DNA of 21,340 nt from UBA4408 sp002389785. GTDB lineage: Bacteria > Bacteroidota > Bacteroidia > UBA4408. This document shows, piece by piece, positions 12,004 through 19,365 of this stretch (position 1 is its first letter; each line of letters opens with the position of its first letter). The notes below the pieces were generated by a model. It was given only the letters and a program-made list of their open reading frames with translations. It did no database searches and was not told the origin of the DNA. The translations under genes and the position numbers were made by a program. The stretch spans positions 1-21,340 of the forward strand of contig DAORJK010000030.1 of the NCBI GenBank assembly GCA_035438985.1. Reading direction: 5' to 3'.

Positions 12004-13500
12004 ATGACAGAACAAACCTCCGTAGGACAGTACCGGAAATTTAGTTTGTTTAAATATTCAAAACAGTCCTTATTTGGGTATACCTTAACCTTCATGTTGT
12101 TGTTGCTTGCCAAATTTATGGGCATTGTAAGTTTCGGCTATGAGCAGCTAATTGTTGATGCAATATGGATCTATGCTTCGGTTGGAATTTTTTTATTTTG
12201 GATCAGCAGTTACACCGAAATATCCGTAACAACTCGCACCTTAATTACTGTGATTGAGTTTGCCAACTGGCTGGCTATTTTTTGGTACACCATATTTTTT
12301 CTAAACGAAATTAGAATGGTGGCCTTATTTTTTTCAATCATTGCTTTGGTGTTCATGCTTTCACATAGCAATTTCATCACATCAATTGCGATTACCTTAT
12401 TTTTTGCAATTACTTATATTATTATCACCTATATCTGCATCAATTTTTTGCAGCAAAAGGGACATTTTACAGAGCACTTATATTACGTACTTGTATTTGT
12501 ACCTACCGGAATATATATTTCTTGGATGTCAGAAGTGTATCGAAGACAATTATTGAAATCGCGTGCATCTGAAAAAGCCACTGAAAGTGCTAGAAAGGAA
12601 TTGCAAAAAATATTTAACGAACTTCGAGCAAATGAGATTGAAATAGAATCAAAGAATGCAGCGCTGCAAATAAAGCAAATTGAAATTGAGCGAATAAATA
12701 ATAGTCTTAAAGAAGCGAATAGCGAAGTATTTAAAAAGAACAGCGAGCTAACCGACAGTATAAATTATGCACGATACATACAAAAGGCAATAGTACCGGG
12801 TCAACAAATTATCAAGCAAATTTTTCCTGAAAGTTTTGTGTTTTTGAAACCAAAGGATATTGTGAGCGGTGATTTTTGCTGGACATGGCAAAAGGATAAT
12901 TTTGCATGTATTGTAGCTGCAGATTGCACAGGACATGGAGTTCCCGGAGCAATGCTCAGCATGATTGGAGTTTCACTGTTGAACGAAATTGTAAATGTAA
13001 ACACCATTACACGACCTAACTTTATTTTAGAAATATTAAAAATGCGACTCATTAATTTGTTTCGTTACGAAAAAAATGGGTCAATAAAAGACGGTATTGA
13101 AGTTGCCCTTTGTTGCATTGATTATTCAACCAATAAGCTTTATTTTTCAGGATCCAATAATCCATTGTATTTAATTTCCAATGGTGTATTAAAAATTATT
13201 AAAGCCGATCCAATGCCTATTGGAAATCATAGCTATACCATTAACAAAGAATTTACGAAACATGTAATTGATGTAAAAATGGGAGATTCGTTTTACATCT
13301 TTAGTGATGGATTTGCCGATCAATTCGGAGGAAAGCAAGGTAAGAAATACATGTACAAACGTTTGCAAAATTTGTTTTTAGAAATTCATACTTTAGCACC
13401 TGAAGAGCAACGAAAAAGAGTAATTCAGGAATTTTACGACTGGAAAGGAATAGAAGAACAGGTGGATGATGTGCTGGTGGTTGGCGTAAAATTGCAGTAA
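12004..13500 (+). CDS. Membrane-bound SpoIIE-type PP2C serine/threonine phosphatase
   Basis: The 498-residue product has about six transmembrane helices in residues 22-176, a coiled coil (about 185-260, rich in Glu, Lys, Asn), and a C-terminal PPM/SpoIIE phosphatase domain. Metal-binding motifs are seen: DIVSGDF (Asp290), AADCTGHGVPGAMLSMIG (Asp307), FSDGFADQFGG and the final VDDVLVVGVK. These enzymes dephosphorylate STAS-like regulators. The membrane sensor layout resembles SiaA and RsbU-like proteins, and the SiaC-family protein at 9840 is the obvious candidate substrate. It is the first gene of a run with a VIT-family transporter (21 bases) and an EamA transporter. There is no HAMP or GAF domain between membrane part and phosphatase. 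Confidence 0.9.
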   Translation: MTEQTSVGQYRKFSLFKYSKQSLFGYTLTFMLLLLAKFMGIVSFGYEQLIVDAIWIYASVGIFLFWISSYTEISVTTRTLITVIEFANWLAIFWYTIFFLNEIRMVALFFSIIALVFMLSHSNFITSIAITLFFAITYIIITYICINFLQQKGHFTEHLYYVLVFVPTGIYISWMSEVYRRQLLKSRASEKATESARKELQKIFNELRANEIEIESKNAALQIKQIEIERINNSLKEANSEVFKKNSELTDSINYARYIQKAIVPGQQIIKQIFPESFVFLKPKDIVSGDFCWTWQKDNFACIVAADCTGHGVPGAMLSMIGVSLLNEIVNVNTITRPNFILEILKMRLINLFRYEKNGSIKDGIEVALCCIDYSTNKLYFSGSNNPLYLISNGVLKIIKADPMPIGNHSYTINKEFTKHVIDVKMGDSFYIFSDGFADQFGGKQGKKYMYKRLQNLFLEIHTLAPEEQRKRVIQEFYDWKGIEEQVDDVLVVGVKLQ

Positions 13501-13521
13501 AGGTTAAATAAAACTTACGGA

Positions 13522-14223
13522 ATGTCAGAACACCATCATCATACAGAGCAACATTTTCAGCAATCTGAAATTATTAAGGACATTGTAATTGGAATGGCTG
13601 ACGGACTTACGGTTCCGTTCGCCTTAGCAGCCGGACTAAGTGGGGTGGTTGATTCCAACAGCATTATCATTACAGCAGGTATTGCCGAAATTTGTGCAGG
13701 ATCAATAGCAATGGGTTTAGGAGGGTATTTAGCCGGGAGAACCGAAATAGAACATTACAATTCGGAACTTAAAAGAGAGTACGATGAAATAGTAACGCAT
13801 TACGAAACCGAAAAAAGAGAAGTACGCGAAATATTTGCCGAATATGGATTGTCCGAACAATCGCAACATCTGATTGTTGATGAAATGGCGAAAAACGAAG
13901 ACAAATGGGTTGAATTTATGATGCGTTACGAACTTGGTCTTGAAAAGCCGGATGAAAAGCGTGCCAGCAAAAGTGCCCTCAACATTGGGATCTCTTATAT
14001 TGTTGGTGGAATTATTCCTTTGAGCGGATATATTTTTGCAAGTAATCCCGAACACGGACTTATTTATTCATCCATTATCACAGTAATTTGCTTGTTTATT
14101 TTCGGATATTTTAAAAGTAAACTTACCGGACAAAATGCATTTTCGGGAGCACTTAAAACCACACTTATTGGAGTTACGGCAGCTTCAGCAGCATTTTTAA
14201 TAGCCAAACTTTTTGGTAACTAA
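13522..14223 (+). CDS. VIT/CCC1-family metal transporter
   Basis: A 233-residue membrane protein of the vacuolar iron transporter (CCC1/VIT1) family, which moves Fe(II) or Mn(II). Visible signs: the first membrane segments DIVIGMADGLTVPFALAAGLSG and ITAGIAEICAGSIAMGLGGYLAGRTE with the family's small residues and acidic positions. A charged helical cytoplasmic domain (about 70-145, REVREIFAEYGLSEQS, DKWVEFMMRYELGLEKP) follows and binds metal in VIT1 through Glu and Met residues. Three further membrane segments close the protein. The N-terminus has a run of four His (HHHH, residues 4-7) that could also bind metal. It lies between the phosphatase and an EamA transporter in one operon. Confidence 0.9.
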   Translation: MSEHHHHTEQHFQQSEIIKDIVIGMADGLTVPFALAAGLSGVVDSNSIIITAGIAEICAGSIAMGLGGYLAGRTEIEHYNSELKREYDEIVTHYETEKREVREIFAEYGLSEQSQHLIVDEMAKNEDKWVEFMMRYELGLEKPDEKRASKSALNIGISYIVGGIIPLSGYIFASNPEHGLIYSSIITVICLFIFGYFKSKLTGQNAFSGALKTTLIGVTAASAAFLIAKLFGN

Positions 14224-14232
14224 AGCAAATAG

Positions 14233-15120
14233 ATGGATACTTTTTTTTCGAAGTACAAGTATTTTTTGCTGTTACATTTTGTAATTTTTATCTGGGGCTT
14301 TACCGGCATATTAGGCGGTTTAATTAGTATTCCGGCAGTTTCATTAGTGTGGTATCGAATGCTCATCGCAGTAGCCGGCGTAGTTTTATACGCAGGTATT
14401 ACACAAAAATCACTTACTCTAGCCCTGCCGCAAATCGGAAAAGCAATGGCAGTAGGATTAGTCATTGCTTTGCATTGGGTGTTTTTTTATCAATCAATTA
14501 AAAGTGCCACAGTTTCAATTGCAGTGGTTTGTTTGAGTTTTGCAACTTTTTTTTCAGCGCTTATAGAGCCCCTGTTTTTTAAACGTAAAATTTACCCCTA
14601 TGAATTGATTTTTGGAATTCTGGTTGTAATTGGGTTGATCTATATTTTTAATTTCCAACCGGGATATTCAGAAGGAATATTTTATGGAGTAATCTCAGCC
14701 TCATTATCAGCCTTATTTACGGTGCTCAACGGAAAATTGGCACCCAAGTATGAAGCTGTTGCATTATCGACGTACGAATTATTGGGTGGTTTTTTGGGAA
14801 TCACCATCTATTTTTTTTTCACTTCAAAATTAAGTCCAGAACTATTTCATGTTTCAGCATCTGATTTATTTTATCTTATCTTACTGGGAATTGTCTGTAC
14901 AGCTTTTGCTTTTGTTGCAAGTGTTTTGGTGATGAAACAATTGAGTCCGTATACAGTAGTTATTTCAACCAACCTTGAACCGGTTTATACCATTTTATTA
15001 GCATATTTTATTTTTGGAGAAGAAGAAAAAATGAATCTACAATTTTATGTAGGGACTTTATTTATTTTGCTCATTTTATTTGCCAATGCATTTTATAAGC
15101 AAAAGAGCAAGGCAAGTTGA
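14233..15120 (+). CDS. EamA/DMT-family transporter
   Basis: A 295-residue integral membrane protein with about ten transmembrane helices in two EamA repeats (about 10-140 and 150-287). Typical signs are HFVIFIWGFTGILGGL at the start, WYRMLIA after the second helix, and SPYTVVISTNLEPVYTILLAY near the end, matching the Pro/Glu-containing signature of the drug/metabolite transporter superfamily. Substrates of such proteins range over amino acids and metabolites, and cannot be told here. It starts nine bases after the VIT-family gene. There is no T-run terminator after it. Confidence 0.88.
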   Translation: MDTFFSKYKYFLLLHFVIFIWGFTGILGGLISIPAVSLVWYRMLIAVAGVVLYAGITQKSLTLALPQIGKAMAVGLVIALHWVFFYQSIKSATVSIAVVCLSFATFFSALIEPLFFKRKIYPYELIFGILVVIGLIYIFNFQPGYSEGIFYGVISASLSALFTVLNGKLAPKYEAVALSTYELLGGFLGITIYFFFTSKLSPELFHVSASDLFYLILLGIVCTAFAFVASVLVMKQLSPYTVVISTNLEPVYTILLAYFIFGEEEKMNLQFYVGTLFILLILFANAFYKQKSKAS

Positions 15121-15185
15121 TCCCAGACATGAAACATTTTAAAGAAATTCCATAAAATCCAATTTAACTTGGCTGAAGTTTTAAG

Positions 15186-15199
15186 CAGGAATATTCCTG
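15186..15199. promoter_or_regulatory. 14-bp perfect palindrome CAGGAATATTCCTG upstream of hemE
   Basis: Perfectly self-complementary sequence 35 bases before the hemE start and directly upstream of a possible -7 box. Its size and place suit a dimeric regulator's operator; no T-run follows, so it is not a standard terminator for the EamA gene. The regulator is unknown. Confidence 0.35.
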
Positions 15200-15221
15200 T
15201 TCAGAGCTAAATGAATAATAC

Positions 15222-15229
15222 TATTTTTG
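15222..15229 (+). promoter_or_regulatory. Possible -7 element of hemE
   Basis: TATTTTTG matches TAnnTTTG but ends only four bases before the ATG, so transcription would begin at or next to the start codon. No -33 TTTG at the right place. Either a leaderless transcript or a chance match. Confidence 0.3.
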
Positions 15230-15233
15230 CCAC

Positions 15234-16277
15234 ATGAATTTACATAACGATTTGTTACTGCGCGCTGCAAGAGGCGAAGAAACCGAAAGAACACCTGTTT
15301 GGCTGATGCGCCAAGCCGGTCGAATACTTCCTGAATACCGTGAAGTTAGAGCCAAAATGGGAGGATTTAAAGACCTGGTAGAAAGTCCTGAATTTGCATG
15401 CGAAGTTAGCTTGCAGCCGGTAGATATTTTAGGTGTTGACGCAGCCATTATTTTTTCGGATATATTGGTAATACCTGAAGGTATGGGATTGCCCTACAAA
15501 ATGGTTGAAAGTAAAGGCCCTTGGTTTGAAAAAACAATCAAAAGTGAGCAAGATGTTGACGGTTTACAGGTAGCACAAGCAGGTGATGTGCAGTATACCA
15601 TAGAGGCAATAAAAATGCTAAAACGAGCGTTGAATAATCGCGTTCCACTAATCGGATTTGCCGGTGCTCCTTGGACATTGCTCGCTTACATGGTTGAAGG
15701 TAGCGGGTCAAAAACTTTTTCAATGGCTAAGAAATTTCTCTATACTCAGCCGGAAACAGCGCATAAATTATTACAGAAAATTTCTGAAAGTACAATCAAT
15801 TATTTACGCGCACAAATTGATGCAGGAGCTGATATTATTCAACTTTTTGACAGTTGGGCAGGAATTCTAAGTCCGGTGCAATATGCCGAATTTTCGCACA
15901 AATACATTAATCAAATATGCAATGCAATAAAGCAAAGTCATCCAACCACGCCCATAACTGTTTTTGCTAAGGGAGCTTTTTTTGCCTTAGCCGAATTTTC
16001 GAAAACAAAATGTGAAACCATTGGATTGGATTGGAACATGGAGGTAGTTGCATCACGAAATGCAGTTGGATCCTCAAAAACCTTACAGGGAAACATGGAT
16101 CCATGTTTACTATATGCCGACTATAAGACAATTAAAAAGGAGACCGAAAAAATGCTCAAAGAATTTGGTCCTTATCGTCACATTGCGAATTTAGGTCATG
16201 GTGTATATGCCGATATTGAAAAGGATAAAGCAAAGTGTTTTGTTGATACAGTGAAAGAGTTTAGATTTAACAGCTAA
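15234..16277 (+). CDS. hemE: Uroporphyrinogen decarboxylase
   Basis: Cytoplasmic enzyme of heme synthesis that removes four carboxyl groups from uroporphyrinogen III to give coproporphyrinogen III. The 347-residue product has the first family signature PVWLMRQAGRILPEYR (21-36), the catalytic Asp76 in AIIFSDILVIPEGMG, GFAGAPWTLLAYMVEG, QLFDSWAGILSP, and the C-terminal ANLGHGV with its active-site His. All expected parts are present. No other heme gene is in the window. UMF1-type transporter and LutA-like genes follow at 12 and 16 bases spacing, forming a likely operon. Confidence 0.95.
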   Translation: MNLHNDLLLRAARGEETERTPVWLMRQAGRILPEYREVRAKMGGFKDLVESPEFACEVSLQPVDILGVDAAIIFSDILVIPEGMGLPYKMVESKGPWFEKTIKSEQDVDGLQVAQAGDVQYTIEAIKMLKRALNNRVPLIGFAGAPWTLLAYMVEGSGSKTFSMAKKFLYTQPETAHKLLQKISESTINYLRAQIDAGADIIQLFDSWAGILSPVQYAEFSHKYINQICNAIKQSHPTTPITVFAKGAFFALAEFSKTKCETIGLDWNMEVVASRNAVGSSKTLQGNMDPCLLYADYKTIKKETEKMLKEFGPYRHIANLGHGVYADIEKDKAKCFVDTVKEFRFNS

Positions 16278-16289
16278 ATATATCTTCGC

Positions 16290-17609
16290 ATGGAAAAAGG
16301 AAATCGAAAAGTTATAACAGCATGGACATTTTATGACTGGGCTAATTCAGTATATAACCTGGTTATAACAGCGACTATACTTCCCATTTATTATAAAGCA
16401 GTAACTATTACCAAAGACGATGCTGGTAACGAAATTTCGAACGTAGTTACTTTTTTGGGTATGCAGTTTAAAAATACAACCTTGTATGATTACTCCTTAG
16501 CATTTGCTAATTTAATAGTAGCGGCAGTTATTCCTTTGCTTTCAGGTATTGCCGATTATGGAGGAAGTAAAAAAAAATTCATGCAATTTTTTTGTTTTCT
16601 CGGTGCTGCATCTTGTAGTTTAATGTATTTTTTTACACGTGATAATCTGGCATTGGGAGTATTTTTAATTGTTTTTGCTTCAGTAGGATTTTGGGGAAGC
16701 TTGGTTTTTTACAATGCATTTTTACCCGAAATTGCCGAAGTACAACATCAGGATAAAGTTAGCGCACGCGGCTTTGCAATGGGGTATGCAGGAAGCTCTT
16801 TGTTGTTGATTTTTAATTTAATGATGGTTCAAAAGCCAGAATGGTTTGGTATTTCTGACGCTGGCATGGCAACACGTATTTCATTTTTAACAGTTGGAAT
16901 TTGGTGGATGGGTTTTGCACAAATCCCATTTTATTACTTACCAGGTAAAGCAGCCATTGGTAAAAGCGGTGAGAATATGCTTACCAAGGGATATCAAGAA
17001 TTGCGTAAAGTATGGAAGGATATGAAACACAATTATGTTTTACGCAGCTATCTGCTGGCGTTTTTTGTGTACAACATGGGAGTTCAAACTGTTTTATTGG
17101 TAGCCACTCTTTTTGGAGCACAAGAAATTAAAATGGAAACTGGCCAATTAATTACTACCATTTTAATTATTCAATTTGTTGCACTTTTAGGAGCTTACCT
17201 TTTTTCATTTGTGTCGAAAAAGATTGGAAATATAAGAACCTTAATGATTGCTGTTTGTATTTGGATTGGGGCTTGTTTGGGCACTTATTTTTTCTGTTAC
17301 TCACCCACTGACTTTTTTGTTGTTGCCGGTTTTGTTGGATTGGTAATGGGAGGAATTCAATCATTATCTAGAAGTACCTACAGTAAGTTATTACCAGAAA
17401 CTGACGACCATGCCAGTTATTTTAGTTTTTACGATGTAACCGAAAAGGTGTGTATCGTTTTAGGAATGGCAACTTTTGGGATTATCAATGAAATGAGCAC
17501 CAGCATGCGTAAACCGATAATCATGTTGATTGTGTTTTTTATTCTAGGATTTTTATTATTGCTGCGTGTGCCAAAAGGCAAAATGCCAACAAGCAGTGCG
17601 AACGCATAA
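16290..17609 (+). CDS. MFS transporter of the UMF1/Atg22-like family
   Basis: A 439-residue integral membrane protein with about 12 transmembrane helices. The N-terminal TAWTFYDWANSVYNLVI (10-26) and the QSLSRSTYSKLLPE segment in the second half are characteristic of UMF1 (unknown major facilitator) proteins related to yeast vacuolar Atg22. The substrate is not known; yeast Atg22 exports amino acids. It starts 12 bases after hemE and ends 16 bases before the Fe-S protein gene. Nothing in the sequence ties it to heme. Confidence 0.9.
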   Translation: MEKGNRKVITAWTFYDWANSVYNLVITATILPIYYKAVTITKDDAGNEISNVVTFLGMQFKNTTLYDYSLAFANLIVAAVIPLLSGIADYGGSKKKFMQFFCFLGAASCSLMYFFTRDNLALGVFLIVFASVGFWGSLVFYNAFLPEIAEVQHQDKVSARGFAMGYAGSSLLLIFNLMMVQKPEWFGISDAGMATRISFLTVGIWWMGFAQIPFYYLPGKAAIGKSGENMLTKGYQELRKVWKDMKHNYVLRSYLLAFFVYNMGVQTVLLVATLFGAQEIKMETGQLITTILIIQFVALLGAYLFSFVSKKIGNIRTLMIAVCIWIGACLGTYFFCYSPTDFFVVAGFVGLVMGGIQSLSRSTYSKLLPETDDHASYFSFYDVTEKVCIVLGMATFGIINEMSTSMRKPIIMLIVFFILGFLLLLRVPKGKMPTSSANA

Positions 17610-17625
17610 AACGAATTGAAGGGTA

Positions 17626-18348
17626 ATGATTGTAGACTTATTTATTCCGTGTTATATCGACCAGTTTTATCCTGAAACTGCACTCAATATGATTAAAATA
17701 TTGGAGAAGGTGGGATGCGCAGTTAATTATAATCCCGAACAAACCTGTTGTGGGCAACCTGCATTTAATATGGGTTTTTGGGACGAAGCCAAAGAGGTAG
17801 GCGATAAATTTATCCGCGAGTTTCAAAACGATCGTTACATTGTTTGCCCTTCAACTTCCTGTGTTGGATTTGTAAAAAACCAGTACAACGAAATGTTTCA
17901 CAATTCGGTGCTACATAACGAGTACAAACAAATTCAAAAAAACATGTTCGAATTCAGCGATTTTTTGGTGAATGTGTTAAAAATAACCAACATCGGAGCA
18001 ACTTTAAATGGTGTTGCAACCTACCATGATTCATGCACCGCACTGCGCACGTTTGGAATTAAAAATGAACCACGTATTCTGCTCGAAAAAGTTAGAGGAT
18101 TAGAACTAAAGGAAATGAAACAGTCTGAAGCTTGCTGTGGTTTTGGTGGAGGTTTTTCAGTAAAGATGGAGCCAATAGCTGTGAGTTTAGCGCATCAAAA
18201 AATTGAAGACGCTGAAAGTACCGGTGCCGATTATATTATTTCTACGGATGCTTCCTGTTTATTGCACCTTGAAAGCATTCTGAAGAAAAACGCCAAGCCC
18301 ATGAAAATAATGCACCTTGCAGATGTACTTGCTTCAGGTTGGGATTAA
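17626..18348 (+). CDS. LutA/YkgE-like (Fe-S)-binding protein with two CCG domains
   Basis: A 240-residue soluble protein with two cysteine-rich CCG domains. The first has IPCYID (Cys9) and TCCGQPAFNMG (Cys41, Cys42) plus CPSTSC; the second has YHDSC, followed by LELKEM and SEACCGFGGGFSVK. These resemble the LutA subunit of LutABC lactate oxidation and the GlpC/HdrD type subunit of heterodisulfide reductases, which hold Fe-S clusters. LutB and LutC are not next to it. It is the last gene of the hemE run and converges with a small lipoprotein gene 16 bases away. Exact redox role unresolved. Confidence 0.88.
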   Translation: MIVDLFIPCYIDQFYPETALNMIKILEKVGCAVNYNPEQTCCGQPAFNMGFWDEAKEVGDKFIREFQNDRYIVCPSTSCVGFVKNQYNEMFHNSVLHNEYKQIQKNMFEFSDFLVNVLKITNIGATLNGVATYHDSCTALRTFGIKNEPRILLEKVRGLELKEMKQSEACCGFGGGFSVKMEPIAVSLAHQKIEDAESTGADYIISTDASCLLHLESILKKNAKPMKIMHLADVLASGWD

Positions 18349-18364
18349 TGAAAAGGATTGAAAT

Positions 18365-18493
18365 TTAAACTGCCTTTTTGTGAGCAGGCTGTGAGATAGT
18401 ACCATAGGCAGGACAACGCTCGTGGGTTTTGCAAGAAGAAAGTACAAAAGACCCTAGTGCTATTACAATTGTGGCTACGATTATCTTTTTCAT
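18365..18493 (-). CDS. Very small lipoprotein (42 residues)
   Basis: MKKIIVATIVIALGSFVLSSC is a lipoprotein signal peptide with lipobox LSSC; the mature part has only about 22 residues (CKTHERCPAYG..., ending HKKAV). The ATG at 18493 is chosen because the hydrophobic signal starts there and a good promoter lies 46 bases upstream. The upstream extension in the same frame (from 18565) contains the promoter. KTHERCPAYG is a motif I associate with tiny Bacteroidota lipoproteins of unknown function. It would be exported and lipid-anchored to the periplasmic face or outer membrane. Confidence 0.7.
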   Translation of the reverse strand: MKKIIVATIVIALGSFVLSSCKTHERCPAYGTISQPAHKKAV

Positions 18494-18538
18494 CAGGAAA
18501 AATTTGTTGTTCGGTTGTCTGTCTAAAAAATTCAGCGA

Positions 18539-18566
18539 CAAATATAAATAATTTAATGAAATCAAA
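18539..18566 (-). promoter_or_regulatory. Promoter of the small lipoprotein gene
   Basis: On the minus strand TTTG (18566-18563) is followed after 16 bases by TATATTTG (18546-18539), an exact TAnnTTTG. Spacing is slightly shorter than the usual 19. A leader of about 40 bases results. Confidence 0.55.
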
Positions 18567-18601
18567 AAAGCATCAAAAACTGCGTAACAATTGAACCAAA
18601 T

Positions 18602-19270
18602 ATGAGTATCGAAATTGAACCAAGTTGGAAGAAGGTTTTACAAAGCGAATTTGAAGCGCCTTATTTTGCGAAGCTCAAAGAATTTTTAATAGCAGAGCGC
18701 GCTCTATACAAAGTATTCCCAAAGGGTGCTTTAATTTTTAATGCATTTAATACCACAGCTTTTCACAATGTACGTGTAGTTATAATTGGGCAAGACCCCT
18801 ATCATGGAGTCGGTCAAGCAAATGGATTGTGTTTTTCGGTTGCACCAGAATGTAAGATTCCTCCTAGTTTGCAAAATATTTTTAAGGAATTACAAGACGA
18901 TTTGGGTGTGCCAATTCCCAACAATGGCAATCTTGAATCCTGGGCCCAACAAGGAGTTTTGTTGTTAAATGCCACATTAACCGTTCGCGAAAATCAAGCA
19001 GGTTCTCACCAGGGTAAGGGTTGGGAAGTGTTTACCGATGCAGTTATTAAAGCCCTGTCGGAACAACTAAATGGAATTGTATTTCTGCTTTGGGGAAAAT
19101 TTGCACAAGGGAAATTACCGCTTATTGACACACACAAACATTTTGTTTTACAAGCTGCGCACCCATCTCCATTTTCGGCCTACAATGGTTTTTTTGGGTG
19201 CAAACATTTTTCAAAAACGAACGCGATTCTAACCGAAAATAAATTGAAACCAATAAATTGGAGACTTTAG
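18602..19270 (+). CDS. ung: Uracil-DNA glycosylase
   Basis: Family 1 uracil-DNA glycosylase that starts base excision repair of deaminated cytosine. The 222-residue product has the catalytic water-activating motif GQDPYHG (63-69, Asp65), FSVAPECKIPPSLQNIFKEL, the LLNATLTV strand (121-128), GWEVFTDAVI, and the leucine-loop motif HPSPFSAYNGFFGCKHFS with catalytic His187. Length is normal for the family. The ATG at 18602 gives the standard N-terminus. It is a single-gene unit with no clear promoter match. Confidence 0.95.
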   Translation: MSIEIEPSWKKVLQSEFEAPYFAKLKEFLIAERALYKVFPKGALIFNAFNTTAFHNVRVVIIGQDPYHGVGQANGLCFSVAPECKIPPSLQNIFKELQDDLGVPIPNNGNLESWAQQGVLLLNATLTVRENQAGSHQGKGWEVFTDAVIKALSEQLNGIVFLLWGKFAQGKLPLIDTHKHFVLQAAHPSPFSAYNGFFGCKHFSKTNAILTENKLKPINWRL

Positions 19271-19365
19271 AAATGTTAAAAAACCGCTACATGCACTGTA
19301 AACAAATAAATTTCCTATTTTAGCAGTCAGAATATTAAACCCTTAAATAATTAATCTAACAAACG

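Noticed and set aside
12748..13052. Minus-strand open frames inside the phosphatase gene
   Set aside because: They are antisense to well-conserved phosphatase motifs and have no family resemblance or promoter.
13729..14055. 108-codon minus-strand frame inside the VIT-family gene
   Set aside because: Antisense shadow of a clearly conserved transporter gene.
18494..18565. 24-residue N-terminal extension of the small lipoprotein
   Set aside because: It would place a charged stretch before the lipoprotein signal and overlaps a good promoter.
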